13,533 nt of DNA from Camelimonas abortus (GTDB lineage: Bacteria; Pseudomonadota; Alphaproteobacteria; Rhizobiales; Beijerinckiaceae), in NCBI RefSeq assembly GCF_042647165.1, contig NZ_JBHRUV010000112.1. One strand, 5' to 3'. Of the stretch, positions 1 through 7,064 are shown one piece after another. Under the pieces are notes generated by a model, which saw only the letters and a program-made list of their open reading frames with translations, was not told where the DNA came from and ran no database searches. Made by a program: the position numbers and the translations under genes. Each line of letters opens with the position of its first letter. Positions within the stretch are counted from its first letter, which is position 1.

Positions 1-123
1 CACCACGTCCTGGGACATCATCCGTTGATGCACGAGGCGCGGATTGATCCGGCCGGCTTTCCACATGTGGCGGCCTGGCGGGAGCGGATCGCGGCTCTCC
101 CCGGCTACGCGCCGATGACATGA
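1..123 (+). CDS. Glutathione S-transferase-like protein, C-terminal fragment
   Basis: Only the last 40 codons are present; the gene enters from the left edge and ends with TGA at 121-123. The visible tail contains FPHVAAWRERIAALPGYAPM. This matches the usual end of bacterial glutathione S-transferases: a helix of the form 'yP.l.aW..Ri.alPgy..M' that closes the all-helical C-terminal domain. Such enzymes are cytosolic and conjugate glutathione to electrophiles or reduce peroxides. The thioredoxin-like N-terminal domain with the glutathione-binding residues lies outside the window, so the subclass and substrate cannot be judged. A GC-rich hairpin followed by a pyrimidine-rich stretch begins 4 bases after the stop, so this gene is probably the end of its transcript. 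The family call rests on a short C-terminal match only. Confidence 0.55.
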   Translation, partial: HHVLGHHPLMHEARIDPAGFPHVAAWRERIAALPGYAPMT

Positions 124-126
124 CGC

Positions 127-174
127 GCCGCCCCCGCGCGGGCGCGGCGGCCGGGCGGGGCGCCGCTTCCTTTC
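127..174 (+). terminator. Possible terminator of the GST-like gene
   Basis: GCCGCC (127-132) pairs with GGCGGC (146-151), and the self-complementary CCCGCGCGGG (133-142) lies between them. A pyrimidine-rich stretch (CTTCCTTTC, 166-174) follows about 15 bases later. It sits just after the stop codon at 123. The U-tract is imperfect and displaced, so this is a moderate call. Confidence 0.35.
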
Positions 175-191
175 AACGCGACGCAAGCTGG

Positions 192-204
192 ACGTTAATA
201 ACGT
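192..204. promoter_or_regulatory. Perfect palindrome ACGTTAATAACGT, possible operator
   Basis: ACGTTA (192-197) and TAACGT (199-204) are exact inverted repeats around one central A. The site lies in AT-rich DNA about 230 bases upstream of the autotransporter start. It has the shape of a binding site for a dimeric regulator, but no regulator family is recognised. Confidence 0.25.
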
Positions 205-430
205 AACGGCGTCAAAATATTACGAGATGGCGACTGCGCGCTGACGACGATGGAGCCGTGCGATTCGGCAATATGTCGGCGGCATACGGGAAGGAAAATG
301 CAATCGCAAGCGCAGCCATATGCCCCTGGCTGGTTCAATCACATTTTAGTTACACAACGTCATCCGGATTTTCAGTCAGTGACATCACAAATAATTTCAT
401 TTGCATCTGTTTCGGCTCAGAGACCAACCG

Positions 431-1903
431 ATGCATCCCAGCACCTCTTCCCGAGCGGTCGCCATGCGACCCGGCATGGCGACACGCAAGGCCGCCTTTC
501 TGTCTTCCGCAGCCGCGCTGACCTTCCTGCCCTTCATCGCTACGACTCCGGCCCACGCAGACAATGAATGCGGCGCCGCGGCGCCGGAGGTCACCTGCAC
601 CGACGCTGGCCTCAATCCCTACGCCGGCGGCATCACCTACGACGCGCCGGCGGGCGGCATGACGCTGAACATCGGCCCGGACATCTTTGTGAACCGTACG
701 CCAGGCAGCGACAGTGACGGCGTGCAGCTTCACGGCGCCGGCGCCGATCTGCTCACCATCAACATCGCCAGCGGCGCCGTCATCCGGACGGAAGGCACGC
801 TGGCGGACAGCGTTGAGGCCTACACCACCGCCAACGACAGTCTCTACATTTCGTCCGCGGGCCAGATCTCCGTCACAGTGCCGCCCCCCGGCGGGCTCAA
901 CCCCGGTCGCGGCACCAGCGGACTGTTCGCTTGGGCGGACTCCGCCACGGGAACCGGCGACATCACTGTCCGCCAGCTCGAGACCGGCTCGACGCTCGCC
1001 AGTGGTTTCGAGGCGACTGGCCTCTATGGCCTGCACAAAGGCCTTGGCTCCGTAACCGTCATCAACGATGGCGTGGCGACCACAAACGGCCTGCGCGGTT
1101 ATGGCCTGGTCGCCTTTGTCACGGGCGACAACCCCGATGCGGCTGGCCACGCCCACACACATGTGACGCAGACCGGCTTCGTATCTACGTCCGGCGAAGA
1201 GGGCGTCGGCGCATACAGTCTCAACGGGGGCCTGGGCGCGGCCTCCGTCCTGGTCGAGGGCCACATCAGAACCGCGAACAGTTATGGCGACGCCACGCTG
1301 GCGTACGTGAACAACACGGCGAGCGCCGCAGCCGCATCAATCCGCTACGCCAGCACGGCGAGCATCCTGACAGGTGGTTTCATGGCGTCCGGCGGCTGGG
1401 CGCTCCAGCGCGGTCTCGGCGAAGTCTCGATCAGCAGCGAAGGCGACATCAGAACCGAAGGCGACCAAGCTCCGGGACTTTATTCCAGCATCACCAACGC
1501 GCTCAACACGGCCAGCAACAGCATCGTCCTCGCGGGCGACGCCACGGTGACGACCGGAGGCGACCAGTCGACCGGCGTGGAGGCCGTCCACAGCGGCGGC
1601 GGACCGACCGTCATCTCCCTTCAGGACCGCGCGCGCATCGTGACCGCCGGCGCTCTCGCTCATGGCGCCGTGGGCCGCGGCGAGGGAGGCCCCGTGACGC
1701 TCGCCGTCGGGCCAGACGCCTCCGTCAGCGTCGCCGGCGCCGAGGCGCACGCCGTGCGCGGTCTCTCCGCCAGCCAGGACGTCGCCGTCAGCGTCGCCGG
1801 CGCGGCGACCTCGTCCGGCGAATTCGGCGTGGGCGTCACGGCGTTCGCCGGCGCCATGGCGGCCGTCGATGTCGCCGCCGGCGCTTCGGTCACGGGCGGC
1901 TGA
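431..1903 (+). CDS. Autotransporter: signal peptide and first half of passenger
   Basis: This is the part before the stop, 490 residues. The N-terminus has a basic stretch (MRPGMATRK), a hydrophobic core (AAFLSSAAALTFLPFIATT) and an AHA-D cleavage site near residue 43. The mature start contains a close Cys pair (NECG...VTCTD) common in this autotransporter group. After that come repeats of about 40-45 residues with the pattern G.GsV.V...G.I.T.G..a.G..a, for example KGLGSVTVIN, GGLGAASVLVEG, RGLGEVSISSEGDI and TTGGDQSTGVEA. Such repeats build a right-handed beta-helix (pertactin or AIDA type) exposed on the cell surface. No protease or lipase motif is visible, so adhesion is possible but not shown. 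On its own this fragment would be exported to the periplasm without a translocator. Confidence 0.7.
   Translation: MHPSTSSRAVAMRPGMATRKAAFLSSAAALTFLPFIATTPAHADNECGAAAPEVTCTDAGLNPYAGGITYDAPAGGMTLNIGPDIFVNRTPGSDSDGVQLHGAGADLLTINIASGAVIRTEGTLADSVEAYTTANDSLYISSAGQISVTVPPPGGLNPGRGTSGLFAWADSATGTGDITVRQLETGSTLASGFEATGLYGLHKGLGSVTVINDGVATTNGLRGYGLVAFVTGDNPDAAGHAHTHVTQTGFVSTSGEEGVGAYSLNGGLGAASVLVEGHIRTANSYGDATLAYVNNTASAAAASIRYASTASILTGGFMASGGWALQRGLGEVSISSEGDIRTEGDQAPGLYSSITNALNTASNSIVLAGDATVTTGGDQSTGVEAVHSGGGPTVISLQDRARIVTAGALAHGAVGRGEGGPVTLAVGPDASVSVAGAEAHAVRGLSASQDVAVSVAGAATSSGEFGVGVTAFAGAMAAVDVAAGASVTGG
1901..1903 (+). other. In-frame TGA stop inside the passenger
   Basis: The reading is ...VTGG-stop-QADPTGAG.... 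The surrounding repeats read TGGDQSTG and TGGFMASG, so the stop occupies a normal coding position in a repeat. One base change from TGG, CGA or GGA would produce it. The following base is C; UGA-C is generally regarded as a weak termination context. Confidence 0.85.
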
Positions 1904-1954
1904 CAGGCCGACCCGACTGGCGCTGGCGCCACGACCGAAGCTCCCGCCGCCGGC

Positions 1955-4099
1955 GTGCTGATCCGGTCGGCCGGCGCCCAGGGCTCGGTGATCAACGCAG
2001 GCGTTATCGCCGCCGCCTCAGACCGCGCCATCGCCGACATGGCGGTCTGGAGCGCAGCCGCCTCCGCCGGCGTCGACATCCGCAACGCCGGCCTCGTCAC
2101 CGGCTTCGTCAACCTTGCCGGCAGCGGCGTCAGCCAGTTCGTCAACGCCGCCAGCGGCGTGTTCGACATCCGCCATTTCGCCGACACGGACGGCGACGGC
2201 GTCCGCGACGCCAAGCGCGTGGCCATCTCCACCCTCGGCGACGGCGCCGCCTCGCGCTTCGACAACCAGGGTCTGGTGCGCCTCGCCGCCGTCACCGGCG
2301 CGGCGGTCACCGACGCCACCGGCTATTACGCCCCGACCACCGGCGCCGACAGCCGCACGCTCGATTCCGGCTTTTACAACCTGAACCGTGAGGGCGTCGT
2401 GCAGGGCCAGCTCACTGGCCTCGCCGAGTTCAGTCACAGCGGCGTCATCGACCTGCGCGGTCCGGCCATCGGCAACACCCTGGTGATGACCAGCAACGCC
2501 AGCGTCGCCGACGGTCCCGGCACGGGCATGTTCGTGGCCAATGGCGGCCAGCTTTACCTCAACGTCGTGCTGAACGACGGCGTGCCGCCGGGCGGAGCCG
2601 GCAACAGCTACGCCGACGTGCTGGTGGTGGACGGCGCGCGGCTCGGCTCGGCCCCGACCGCCATCATGGTCGGCTATGACCCGTCCGCCATGGGCGCCCC
2701 GACCCCCGGCAACGGCATCGAGGTGGTCGAGGTGCGCAACAAGGCGCTCTCCGGCGAAGGCGTGTTCGTGCTGGGCGCCCGCGTCGCCGGCGGCGCTTAT
2801 GAGTATACGCTGCGCCACAATGGCGTCGGCCCTGACGCCGCCGACGGCAACTGGTACCTGCGCGCCTCCATCACGCCGCCCGTTCCGCCGGCGCCCCCGG
2901 CTCCGCCCACGCCCGAACCGGAACCGGCGCCCGGACCAGGGCCCGCCCCTGCCCCGGCTCCGACGCCGCCGGCTATCGAACTGCCCCACTACCGCGCCGA
3001 AACGCCGGTCTACATGACGCCCCCGGCGCTCGCGGGCAGGCTCGGCCTCGCCATGCTCGGCGCCTATCATGACCGCCGCGGCGAGGACGGGCCGGACGGC
3101 CCCGCCATGGCGGCCGCCGCGCCGGCCGAGCCGCAGGTGGAGACGTTCTGGTGCAAGAATCCGGAAAAGAACTTCCGCTGCACCCGTTACGTCGCCCCGC
3201 TGACGCCGCCGCTGGAGGCGATCGGCGGCGACCGCGGCATGGCCGCCTGGGCGCGCGTCTACGGCGCCACCGGCTCCGCCGGCTCCAGTGGCGGCGGCCT
3301 GTACGGCCAGTTCCGGCGCTTCCGCCAGCACGGCCCGTCGTATGACTTCGACATGGGCCTCGTCCAGGCCGGTCTCGACGTGTACCGCCGCACCAGCCAG
3401 GACGGCTCCCGGAACGTGGCCGGCTTCTATGTCGGCGTCGGCCGCATCGGGAGCACGGTCAGCGCCGTCTACGGCGGCCGCGCGGGCCGCGCCAATCTGG
3501 ACGGCTACAGCGTCGGCGCCTACTGGACCCATCGCGGCGCCGGCGGCTGGTACGTCGACGCGGTGATCCAGGGCACGAACTACCAGAGCAGGGCCCATTC
3601 CTGGCTGGGCGAAGGCATCTCCACCAGCGGCTGGGGCTTCGCCGCCTCGCTGGAGGCCGGCGCGCCGCTGCAGCTCGGCCATGGATGGCTGATCGAACCC
3701 CAGGCCCAGCTGGTCTACCAGCACATCTCGCTGAACGGCGATTTCGACCGCTTCGGTCGCGTCGACTACGGCGGCAGCGACGCGGCGTACGGCCGGCTTG
3801 GGCTGCGTCTCGCCCGCAACTGGACCACGGAAGCCGGCGGACGCTTCCTGACCTGGGCGCGCGTCAACGTCTGGCATGACTTTGGCGCCCAGGCCAGCAC
3901 CCGCTTCAGCAACCTCTACGGCCTCAACCCCGTGACGCTGAAAACCGACCTCGGCGGCAGCTGGGCCCAGCTGCAGCTCGGCCTCTCGGCGAAAGTCGCC
4001 GACGGCCTCACCGCCTTCGCCTCCGGCGACTACAACGTCTCGCTGGCGGAGCAGGGCCATGCCTGGGGCGGCCGCGTCGGCCTGCGCCTGGTCTGGTAA
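1955..4099 (+). CDS. Autotransporter: rest of passenger, linker and beta-barrel
   Basis: This is the same frame after the stop; the first possible restart is GTG 1955. The repeats continue (QGSVINAGVI, AGVDIRNAGLV) and are followed by a larger beta-rich segment. A Pro/Ala/Glu linker is encoded at about 2874-2978, then ELPHYRAETPVY, which typically joins linker to translocator in these proteins. A second Cys pair (FWCKNPEKNFRC) precedes the barrel. The barrel is about 290 residues from MAAWARVYGATG, with alternating strands such as GFYVGVGRIGS, GYSVGAYWTH, GWGFAASLEAGAP and WARVNVWHDFG. It ends in GGRVGLRLVW, an aromatic C-terminus recognised by the BAM machinery. Made alone from an internal start this piece would lack a signal peptide and could not reach the outer membrane. 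The barrel assignment is firm; separate expression is doubtful. Confidence 0.8.
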   Translation: MLIRSAGAQGSVINAGVIAAASDRAIADMAVWSAAASAGVDIRNAGLVTGFVNLAGSGVSQFVNAASGVFDIRHFADTDGDGVRDAKRVAISTLGDGAASRFDNQGLVRLAAVTGAAVTDATGYYAPTTGADSRTLDSGFYNLNREGVVQGQLTGLAEFSHSGVIDLRGPAIGNTLVMTSNASVADGPGTGMFVANGGQLYLNVVLNDGVPPGGAGNSYADVLVVDGARLGSAPTAIMVGYDPSAMGAPTPGNGIEVVEVRNKALSGEGVFVLGARVAGGAYEYTLRHNGVGPDAADGNWYLRASITPPVPPAPPAPPTPEPEPAPGPGPAPAPAPTPPAIELPHYRAETPVYMTPPALAGRLGLAMLGAYHDRRGEDGPDGPAMAAAAPAEPQVETFWCKNPEKNFRCTRYVAPLTPPLEAIGGDRGMAAWARVYGATGSAGSSGGGLYGQFRRFRQHGPSYDFDMGLVQAGLDVYRRTSQDGSRNVAGFYVGVGRIGSTVSAVYGGRAGRANLDGYSVGAYWTHRGAGGWYVDAVIQGTNYQSRAHSWLGEGISTSGWGFAASLEAGAPLQLGHGWLIEPQAQLVYQHISLNGDFDRFGRVDYGGSDAAYGRLGLRLARNWTTEAGGRFLTWARVNVWHDFGAQASTRFSNLYGLNPVTLKTDLGGSWAQLQLGLSAKVADGLTAFASGDYNVSLAEQGHAWGGRVGLRLVW
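2874..2978 (+). repeat. Pro-rich low-complexity linker of the autotransporter
   Basis: About 35 codons are almost entirely Pro, Ala, Glu and Gly (PPVPPAPPAPPTPEPEPAPG and onward). Linkers of this kind separate passenger from translocator and probably span the peptidoglycan or outer-membrane periphery. Confidence 0.7.
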
Positions 4100-4108
4100 C
4101 GGCGTGAC

Positions 4109-4136
4109 GCCGTCGGGGAGACGTCTCCCGGACGGC
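4109..4136. terminator. Hairpin after the autotransporter stop
   Basis: Arms of 13 bases (4109-4121 and 4124-4136) pair with one mismatch around CG; the inner part is the palindrome GGGAGACGTCTCCC. It starts 9 bases after the stop at 4099 and lies between convergent genes. There is no U-tract on either strand, so it may act as a transcript-end stabiliser. Confidence 0.4.
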
Positions 4137-4167
4137 GGTCCGCCCCCGCATGTCTGCCAGTACGGAC

Positions 4168-4191
4168 GCGCCGCCCTCCCGGGGGCGGCGC
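4168..4191. terminator. Second hairpin between the convergent genes
   Basis: GCGCCGCCC (4168-4176) and GGGCGGCGC (4183-4191) are perfect arms around TCCCGG. It lies 36 bases beyond the ATPase stop (minus strand) and 69 beyond the autotransporter stop (plus strand), so it could serve both. No U-tract is seen. Confidence 0.4.
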
Positions 4192-4226
4192 GATGCGTTC
4201 GGGGCCGCAGAACGGCGGCGACCGCC

Positions 4227-5738
4227 CTATTCCGCGGCGGCGCGGCGGACGTCTTCCGGCCCGTCCGGGTCGCCGGGGCCGGTTTCGCAGCCAAGGTCCG
4301 GAAAGGCGATGATCCGCCGGCCGTGGAAATCGGTGCGGCTCACCAGCAGGTCGCGCTCCTCGAAATAGGCGAGCAGGCGGCGTGCGCGCCGCGGCGAATG
4401 GCTGCCGTAGGCGCGCGCGAGCGTGGCGTCCGAGGGACAGGGCTCGCCGCTCACCGCCGCCTTCGCCAGCAGCAGGAAAATGCCCTGCAGGTCGTCCGGC
4501 AGGCTTTCCGACAGGCGCAGCGCCGCCTCCCATTTTTCGCCGCCCGCGTGGCTGTCGACGCCCGCCCGGGCCACCGCCAGCCGGCGCCGGAACGCCGGCA
4601 GCGGCAGCGGCTCGCCGCGGATGCGGCGGATGCGGCTGCGCACGAGGAAATCCTGGTAGAGCTCCGCGTCCGGCCGGAAAGCGGCGTCTGGATCGTCAAG
4701 CATCTCGCGCAGCACCGCGTCGATGGCGGCGTCGCGCTCGGCCTCGTCGATCACGGGGAACACCGGCTCGGCTGGCGGCGGCCCGGGCTGCGGCAGCGAC
4801 TGCGGCCGGGTCTGGGCGAGACGGGCGAGAATGTCGGCGGTGGGCGTGGGGCGCGGCGGCGGCGGGCGGCGCGGCGGCGTGACCTCGTCCGGACCGGGGG
4901 TAAAGATCAGTTCGCGGGCGTCCGCGACTGTCTCCGGCAGCGGCGTCAGCTTCGGGCTGGAGGAGCGCGCGGCGGTCTCCACCGGGCCGATGGCGATGGG
5001 GACCGGGCGCCGCGACAGCGCCGGCCCGAGGGCGATGAAGTGACCGCGCTGCAGATCGCGGAACATCTCCGCCTGACGGCGCTCCATGCCGAGCAGGTCG
5101 GCGGCGCGGGCCATGTCGATGTCGAGGAAGGTGCGGCCCATCAGGAAGTTGGAGGCTTCGGCCGCGACGTTCTTGGCCAGCTTGGCGAGGCGCTGGGTGG
5201 CGATGACGCCGGCGAGACCGCGCTTGCGGCCCCGGCACATCAGGTTGGTCATGGCGGCCAGCGACAGGCGCCGCGCCTCGTCGGAGACTTCGCCGCCGGC
5301 GGCGGGCGCAAACAGCTGCGCTTCGTCCACCACGACGAGCACCGGGTACCAGTAGTCGCGGTCGGCGTCGAACAGGCCGTTGAGGAAAGCGGCGGCGGCG
5401 CGCATCTGCTGGTCGACGTCCAGCCCTTCGAGGTTGAGCACGACGGAGACGCGATGCTGGCGCACGCGGCCGGCGATGCGGGCCAGCTCCGCCTCGGTGC
5501 GGGCGGCGTCGATGACCTGGTGGCCGAAACGGCCGGCGAGGGTGACAAAATCGCCTTCGGGATCGATGACGCACTGCTGCACCCAGGCGGCGCTCTGCTC
5601 GAGCAGGCGGCGCAGCAGGTGCGACTTTCCGGACCCGGAATTGCCCTGCACCAGCAGGCGGGTCGCGAGCAGTTCCTCCAGATCGAGTTCGGCCACGGCG
5701 CCGCGCGGGGCGACGCCCATGTCGATGTTGACCTTCAT
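4227..5738 (-). CDS. HerA/DUF87-type P-loop ATPase with C-terminal winged-helix-like region
   Basis: The protein has 503 residues. The start ATG 5738 is chosen because GGAAGG lies 7 bases upstream; an in-frame extension to 5810 lacks such a site. Walker A is GNSGSGKS (32-39) and Walker B is VLVVVDEAQ (133-141). The stretch GVIATQRLAKLAKNVAAEAS, followed by NFLMGRTFLDIDMARAADLL, matches the HerA/FtsK-like group of hexameric DNA-translocating ATPases. A Pro-rich linker (PPRRPPPPRPTPT) separates this from a C-terminal part with DATLARAYGSHSPRRARRLL and a following basic hairpin, which resembles a winged-helix DNA-binding fold. The family moves or clamps double-stranded DNA using ATP; HerA works with the nuclease NurA in archaea, but no nuclease gene is visible here. 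It lies downstream of the oxidase operon on the same strand but is separated by 114 bases and a hairpin, so it is probably a separate unit. Its exact role is unknown. Confidence 0.8.
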   Translation of the reverse strand: MKVNIDMGVAPRGAVAELDLEELLATRLLVQGNSGSGKSHLLRRLLEQSAAWVQQCVIDPEGDFVTLAGRFGHQVIDAARTEAELARIAGRVRQHRVSVVLNLEGLDVDQQMRAAAAFLNGLFDADRDYWYPVLVVVDEAQLFAPAAGGEVSDEARRLSLAAMTNLMCRGRKRGLAGVIATQRLAKLAKNVAAEASNFLMGRTFLDIDMARAADLLGMERRQAEMFRDLQRGHFIALGPALSRRPVPIAIGPVETAARSSSPKLTPLPETVADARELIFTPGPDEVTPPRRPPPPRPTPTADILARLAQTRPQSLPQPGPPPAEPVFPVIDEAERDAAIDAVLREMLDDPDAAFRPDAELYQDFLVRSRIRRIRGEPLPLPAFRRRLAVARAGVDSHAGGEKWEAALRLSESLPDDLQGIFLLLAKAAVSGEPCPSDATLARAYGSHSPRRARRLLAYFEERDLLVSRTDFHGRRIIAFPDLGCETGPGDPDGPEDVRRAAAE

Positions 5739-5751
5739 CCCACACCCTTCC
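5739..5751 (-). promoter_or_regulatory. Ribosome binding site that decides the ATPase start
   Basis: Read on the minus strand, GGAAGG is followed by GTGTGGG and then ATG at 5738. The 7-base spacing is near ideal and supports this start over the upstream in-frame candidates. Confidence 0.6.
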
Positions 5752-5772
5752 GGGCCCATCCCTAGCACCCGG

Positions 5773-5800
5773 CCCCGCGCGCGGCGAAGCGCGCGCGGGG
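5773..5800 (-). terminator. GC-rich hairpin after the oxidase operon
   Basis: CCCCGCGCGC (5773-5782) and GCGCGCGGGG (5791-5800) form a perfect 10-base stem. The 8-base loop on the minus strand contains TTCG. It is 53 bases past the stop of the third operon gene and upstream of the ATPase start. There is no U-tract, so factor-independent termination is uncertain. Confidence 0.45.
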
Positions 5801-5852
5801 CGTTTCCCACAGCATGGGCGCCGCAGGACAGCGCGCCAGGACGGACGCCCGC

Positions 5853-7064
5853 TCAGGAAAAGCGGACGTAGGCGCGGTCGCTGGCCCGCAGGAGCGCTCC
5901 GGAGGAATCATAGACAGAATAGGAAACCACGAGCACTGGCAGCGTCGTCTTGGTGTCGCCGCCATGGAGCGCCGTCAGCTGCTGCACGAGGTCGGAGACA
6001 TAATAGAGCGGCGCGACGATGGGGTTGCCAAGATGCGCGCTTGTCACCGGAAAGGCCACCGAGCCGAGCGGCTTGACCGCCGTGGCGATCGTGAGCTCCA
6101 TTTTCAGGATGATGAGATCCTGCTCCGACATGCCGGCGTAGGGCGGAATGACGGCGTAGGGCCGGGAGTGCGTCCCCAGATGGGCCGGCACCGCCGCCGC
6201 GCCGGTCGCCACAATGTGTTTCCAGGCCTGGTGCAGCAGGTCGACCCCATCGATCGCCGGCGCCGGCAGCGGCGACGTCGCCGTGGACGTCACCACGTAA
6301 GGCGTGGCGAACATCGGCGTCCGGGCCGCGTCGTCCGGGCCGGTGTTCAGGCTGAACGACACGCTGATGTTTCTGATTGGCGCACCGCCGATTTTCGCCA
6401 CGAGTTCATCCGTTGGAACGACGTAGCGCAGCTGCGGCGCGGCCGAGCCGGCGGCGCTGGCAAGCGTCGTCAGGTTCGGCGCCGAGGTGCGCGTCGCGGC
6501 GACCCATTCGCCGTCGTTCACCGTGATCATCAGGTAGACGCGATCCTGCGTGGTCACGCCGTCCAGCAGGTTCAGGATCACGTAGTTGGCGCGTCCGTCG
6601 AGCGAGTAGACCTCGCCGGTGTCGGTGATGCGGATATCGGTGTCGGCGATCGTCAGGGTGGCGTCGACGTCTCCCGTGACCCGGATGGACGCCGCGATCG
6701 ACACGTTGTCGCCTCCATCATATGCGGGGCTGGTCACGATGTAGCTGACGGATATGGCGTTGCCGTCAGCCAGCGTGTCGCCGTCTGTCAGCACGTCGAG
6801 CGGCAGCACGAACTGCAGGACCTGGCCCGCTTCATCCGCCGTGACGACGTGGGGCGTGGTCTCGGCGCCGCCAATGAGGAGCGTCACCCTGTCATTCTCC
6901 GCCATGCCCGGATACGGTGGAATCCGGATGATGAACTGCACGCCAGCCTGGTTCGCGCCGACAACGGCCGGAAAAATCTCCGGCGCCTTGAGATCAGGGT
7001 TGGGCGTCGCGTTCAGCTGGGACGAGGTCCGCTTCAGATCTGAGAAAATTTTTGACGTTTTCAT
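5853..7064 (-). CDS. Unrecognised three-repeat beta-rich protein, last gene of the oxidase operon
   Basis: The protein has 403 residues with no signal peptide or membrane segment. I do not recognise the family. It shows three degenerate repeats of roughly 120-135 residues. Each has a motif like PPYPGMAENDRV (49-60), LLDGVTTQDRV (166-176) or PPYAGMSEQDLI (307-318), followed later by a strand VSYIV (106-110), VSFSL (235-239) or VSYSV (380-384). The alternating hydrophobic pattern suggests immunoglobulin-like or invasin-like beta-sandwiches, but no catalytic motif is visible. The start ATG 7064 has AGGGA 8 bases upstream, and the first 71 bases overlap the 3' end of the flavoprotein gene, pointing to translational coupling. 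By position it may be a scaffold or carbohydrate- or surface-binding partner of the oxidase; that is inference only. Confidence 0.7.
   Translation of the reverse strand: MKTSKIFSDLKRTSSQLNATPNPDLKAPEIFPAVVGANQAGVQFIIRIPPYPGMAENDRVTLLIGGAETTPHVVTADEAGQVLQFVLPLDVLTDGDTLADGNAISVSYIVTSPAYDGGDNVSIAASIRVTGDVDATLTIADTDIRITDTGEVYSLDGRANYVILNLLDGVTTQDRVYLMITVNDGEWVAATRTSAPNLTTLASAAGSAAPQLRYVVPTDELVAKIGGAPIRNISVSFSLNTGPDDAARTPMFATPYVVTSTATSPLPAPAIDGVDLLHQAWKHIVATGAAAVPAHLGTHSRPYAVIPPYAGMSEQDLIILKMELTIATAVKPLGSVAFPVTSAHLGNPIVAPLYYVSDLVQQLTALHGGDTKTTLPVLVVSYSVYDSSGALLRASDRAYVRFS

Larger units (their letters stand above)
124..430. other. Intergenic region upstream of the autotransporter
   Basis: This stretch of 307 bases contains no gene I can support. 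The left part (124-165) is very GC-rich and holds the possible terminator. From about 185 the composition turns AT-richer, ending in AAATAATTTCATTTG (about 388-403), as expected for a promoter and leader region in a GC-rich genome. I could not identify a convincing -35/-10 pair. Short ORFs starting at 250 and 258 have no recognisable protein character. Confidence 0.5.
431..4099 (+). pseudogene. Autotransporter gene interrupted by an in-frame TGA
   Basis: One reading frame runs from the signal peptide to the outer-membrane barrel, broken only by a TGA at 1901-1903. Without it the product would be 1222 residues with the full type Va layout: Sec signal, beta-helical passenger, Pro-rich linker and C-terminal barrel ending in Trp. 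There is no frameshift: the sequence after the stop continues the same passenger repeats. The start is taken as ATG 431; TTG 401 and ATG 464 or 476 are alternatives in the same frame. The two ATGs at 464 and 476 leave a more compact signal peptide, and no choice has a strong ribosome binding site. The gene is either recently inactivated, affected by a base error in this assembly, or expressed through UGA readthrough. It converges on the ATPase gene downstream. Confidence 0.75.

Noticed and set aside
1901..1903. Selenocysteine codon
   Set aside because: No Cys occupies the equivalent position of the passenger repeats, no redox motif surrounds it, and no clear selenocysteine insertion hairpin is seen after it.
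931..2391. Open frame of 486 codons on the plus strand inside the passenger region
   Set aside because: It is extremely Arg-rich low-complexity translation in another frame of the autotransporter.
2018..4294. Open frame of 758 codons on the minus strand opposite the autotransporter
   Set aside because: It is composed mainly of Ala, Gly, Arg, Val and Asp with no motif, and is a GC-rich shadow of the well-supported barrel gene on the plus strand.
4059..5765. Open frame of 568 codons antisense to the ATPase
   Set aside because: The minus strand has intact Walker A and B motifs and a ribosome binding site; this frame has no recognisable protein character.
5814..7043. Open frame of 409 codons antisense to the three-repeat protein
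   Set aside because: It is rich in Arg, Val, His and Gly without motifs. The minus strand has a consistent repeat structure, a ribosome binding site and an operon context.
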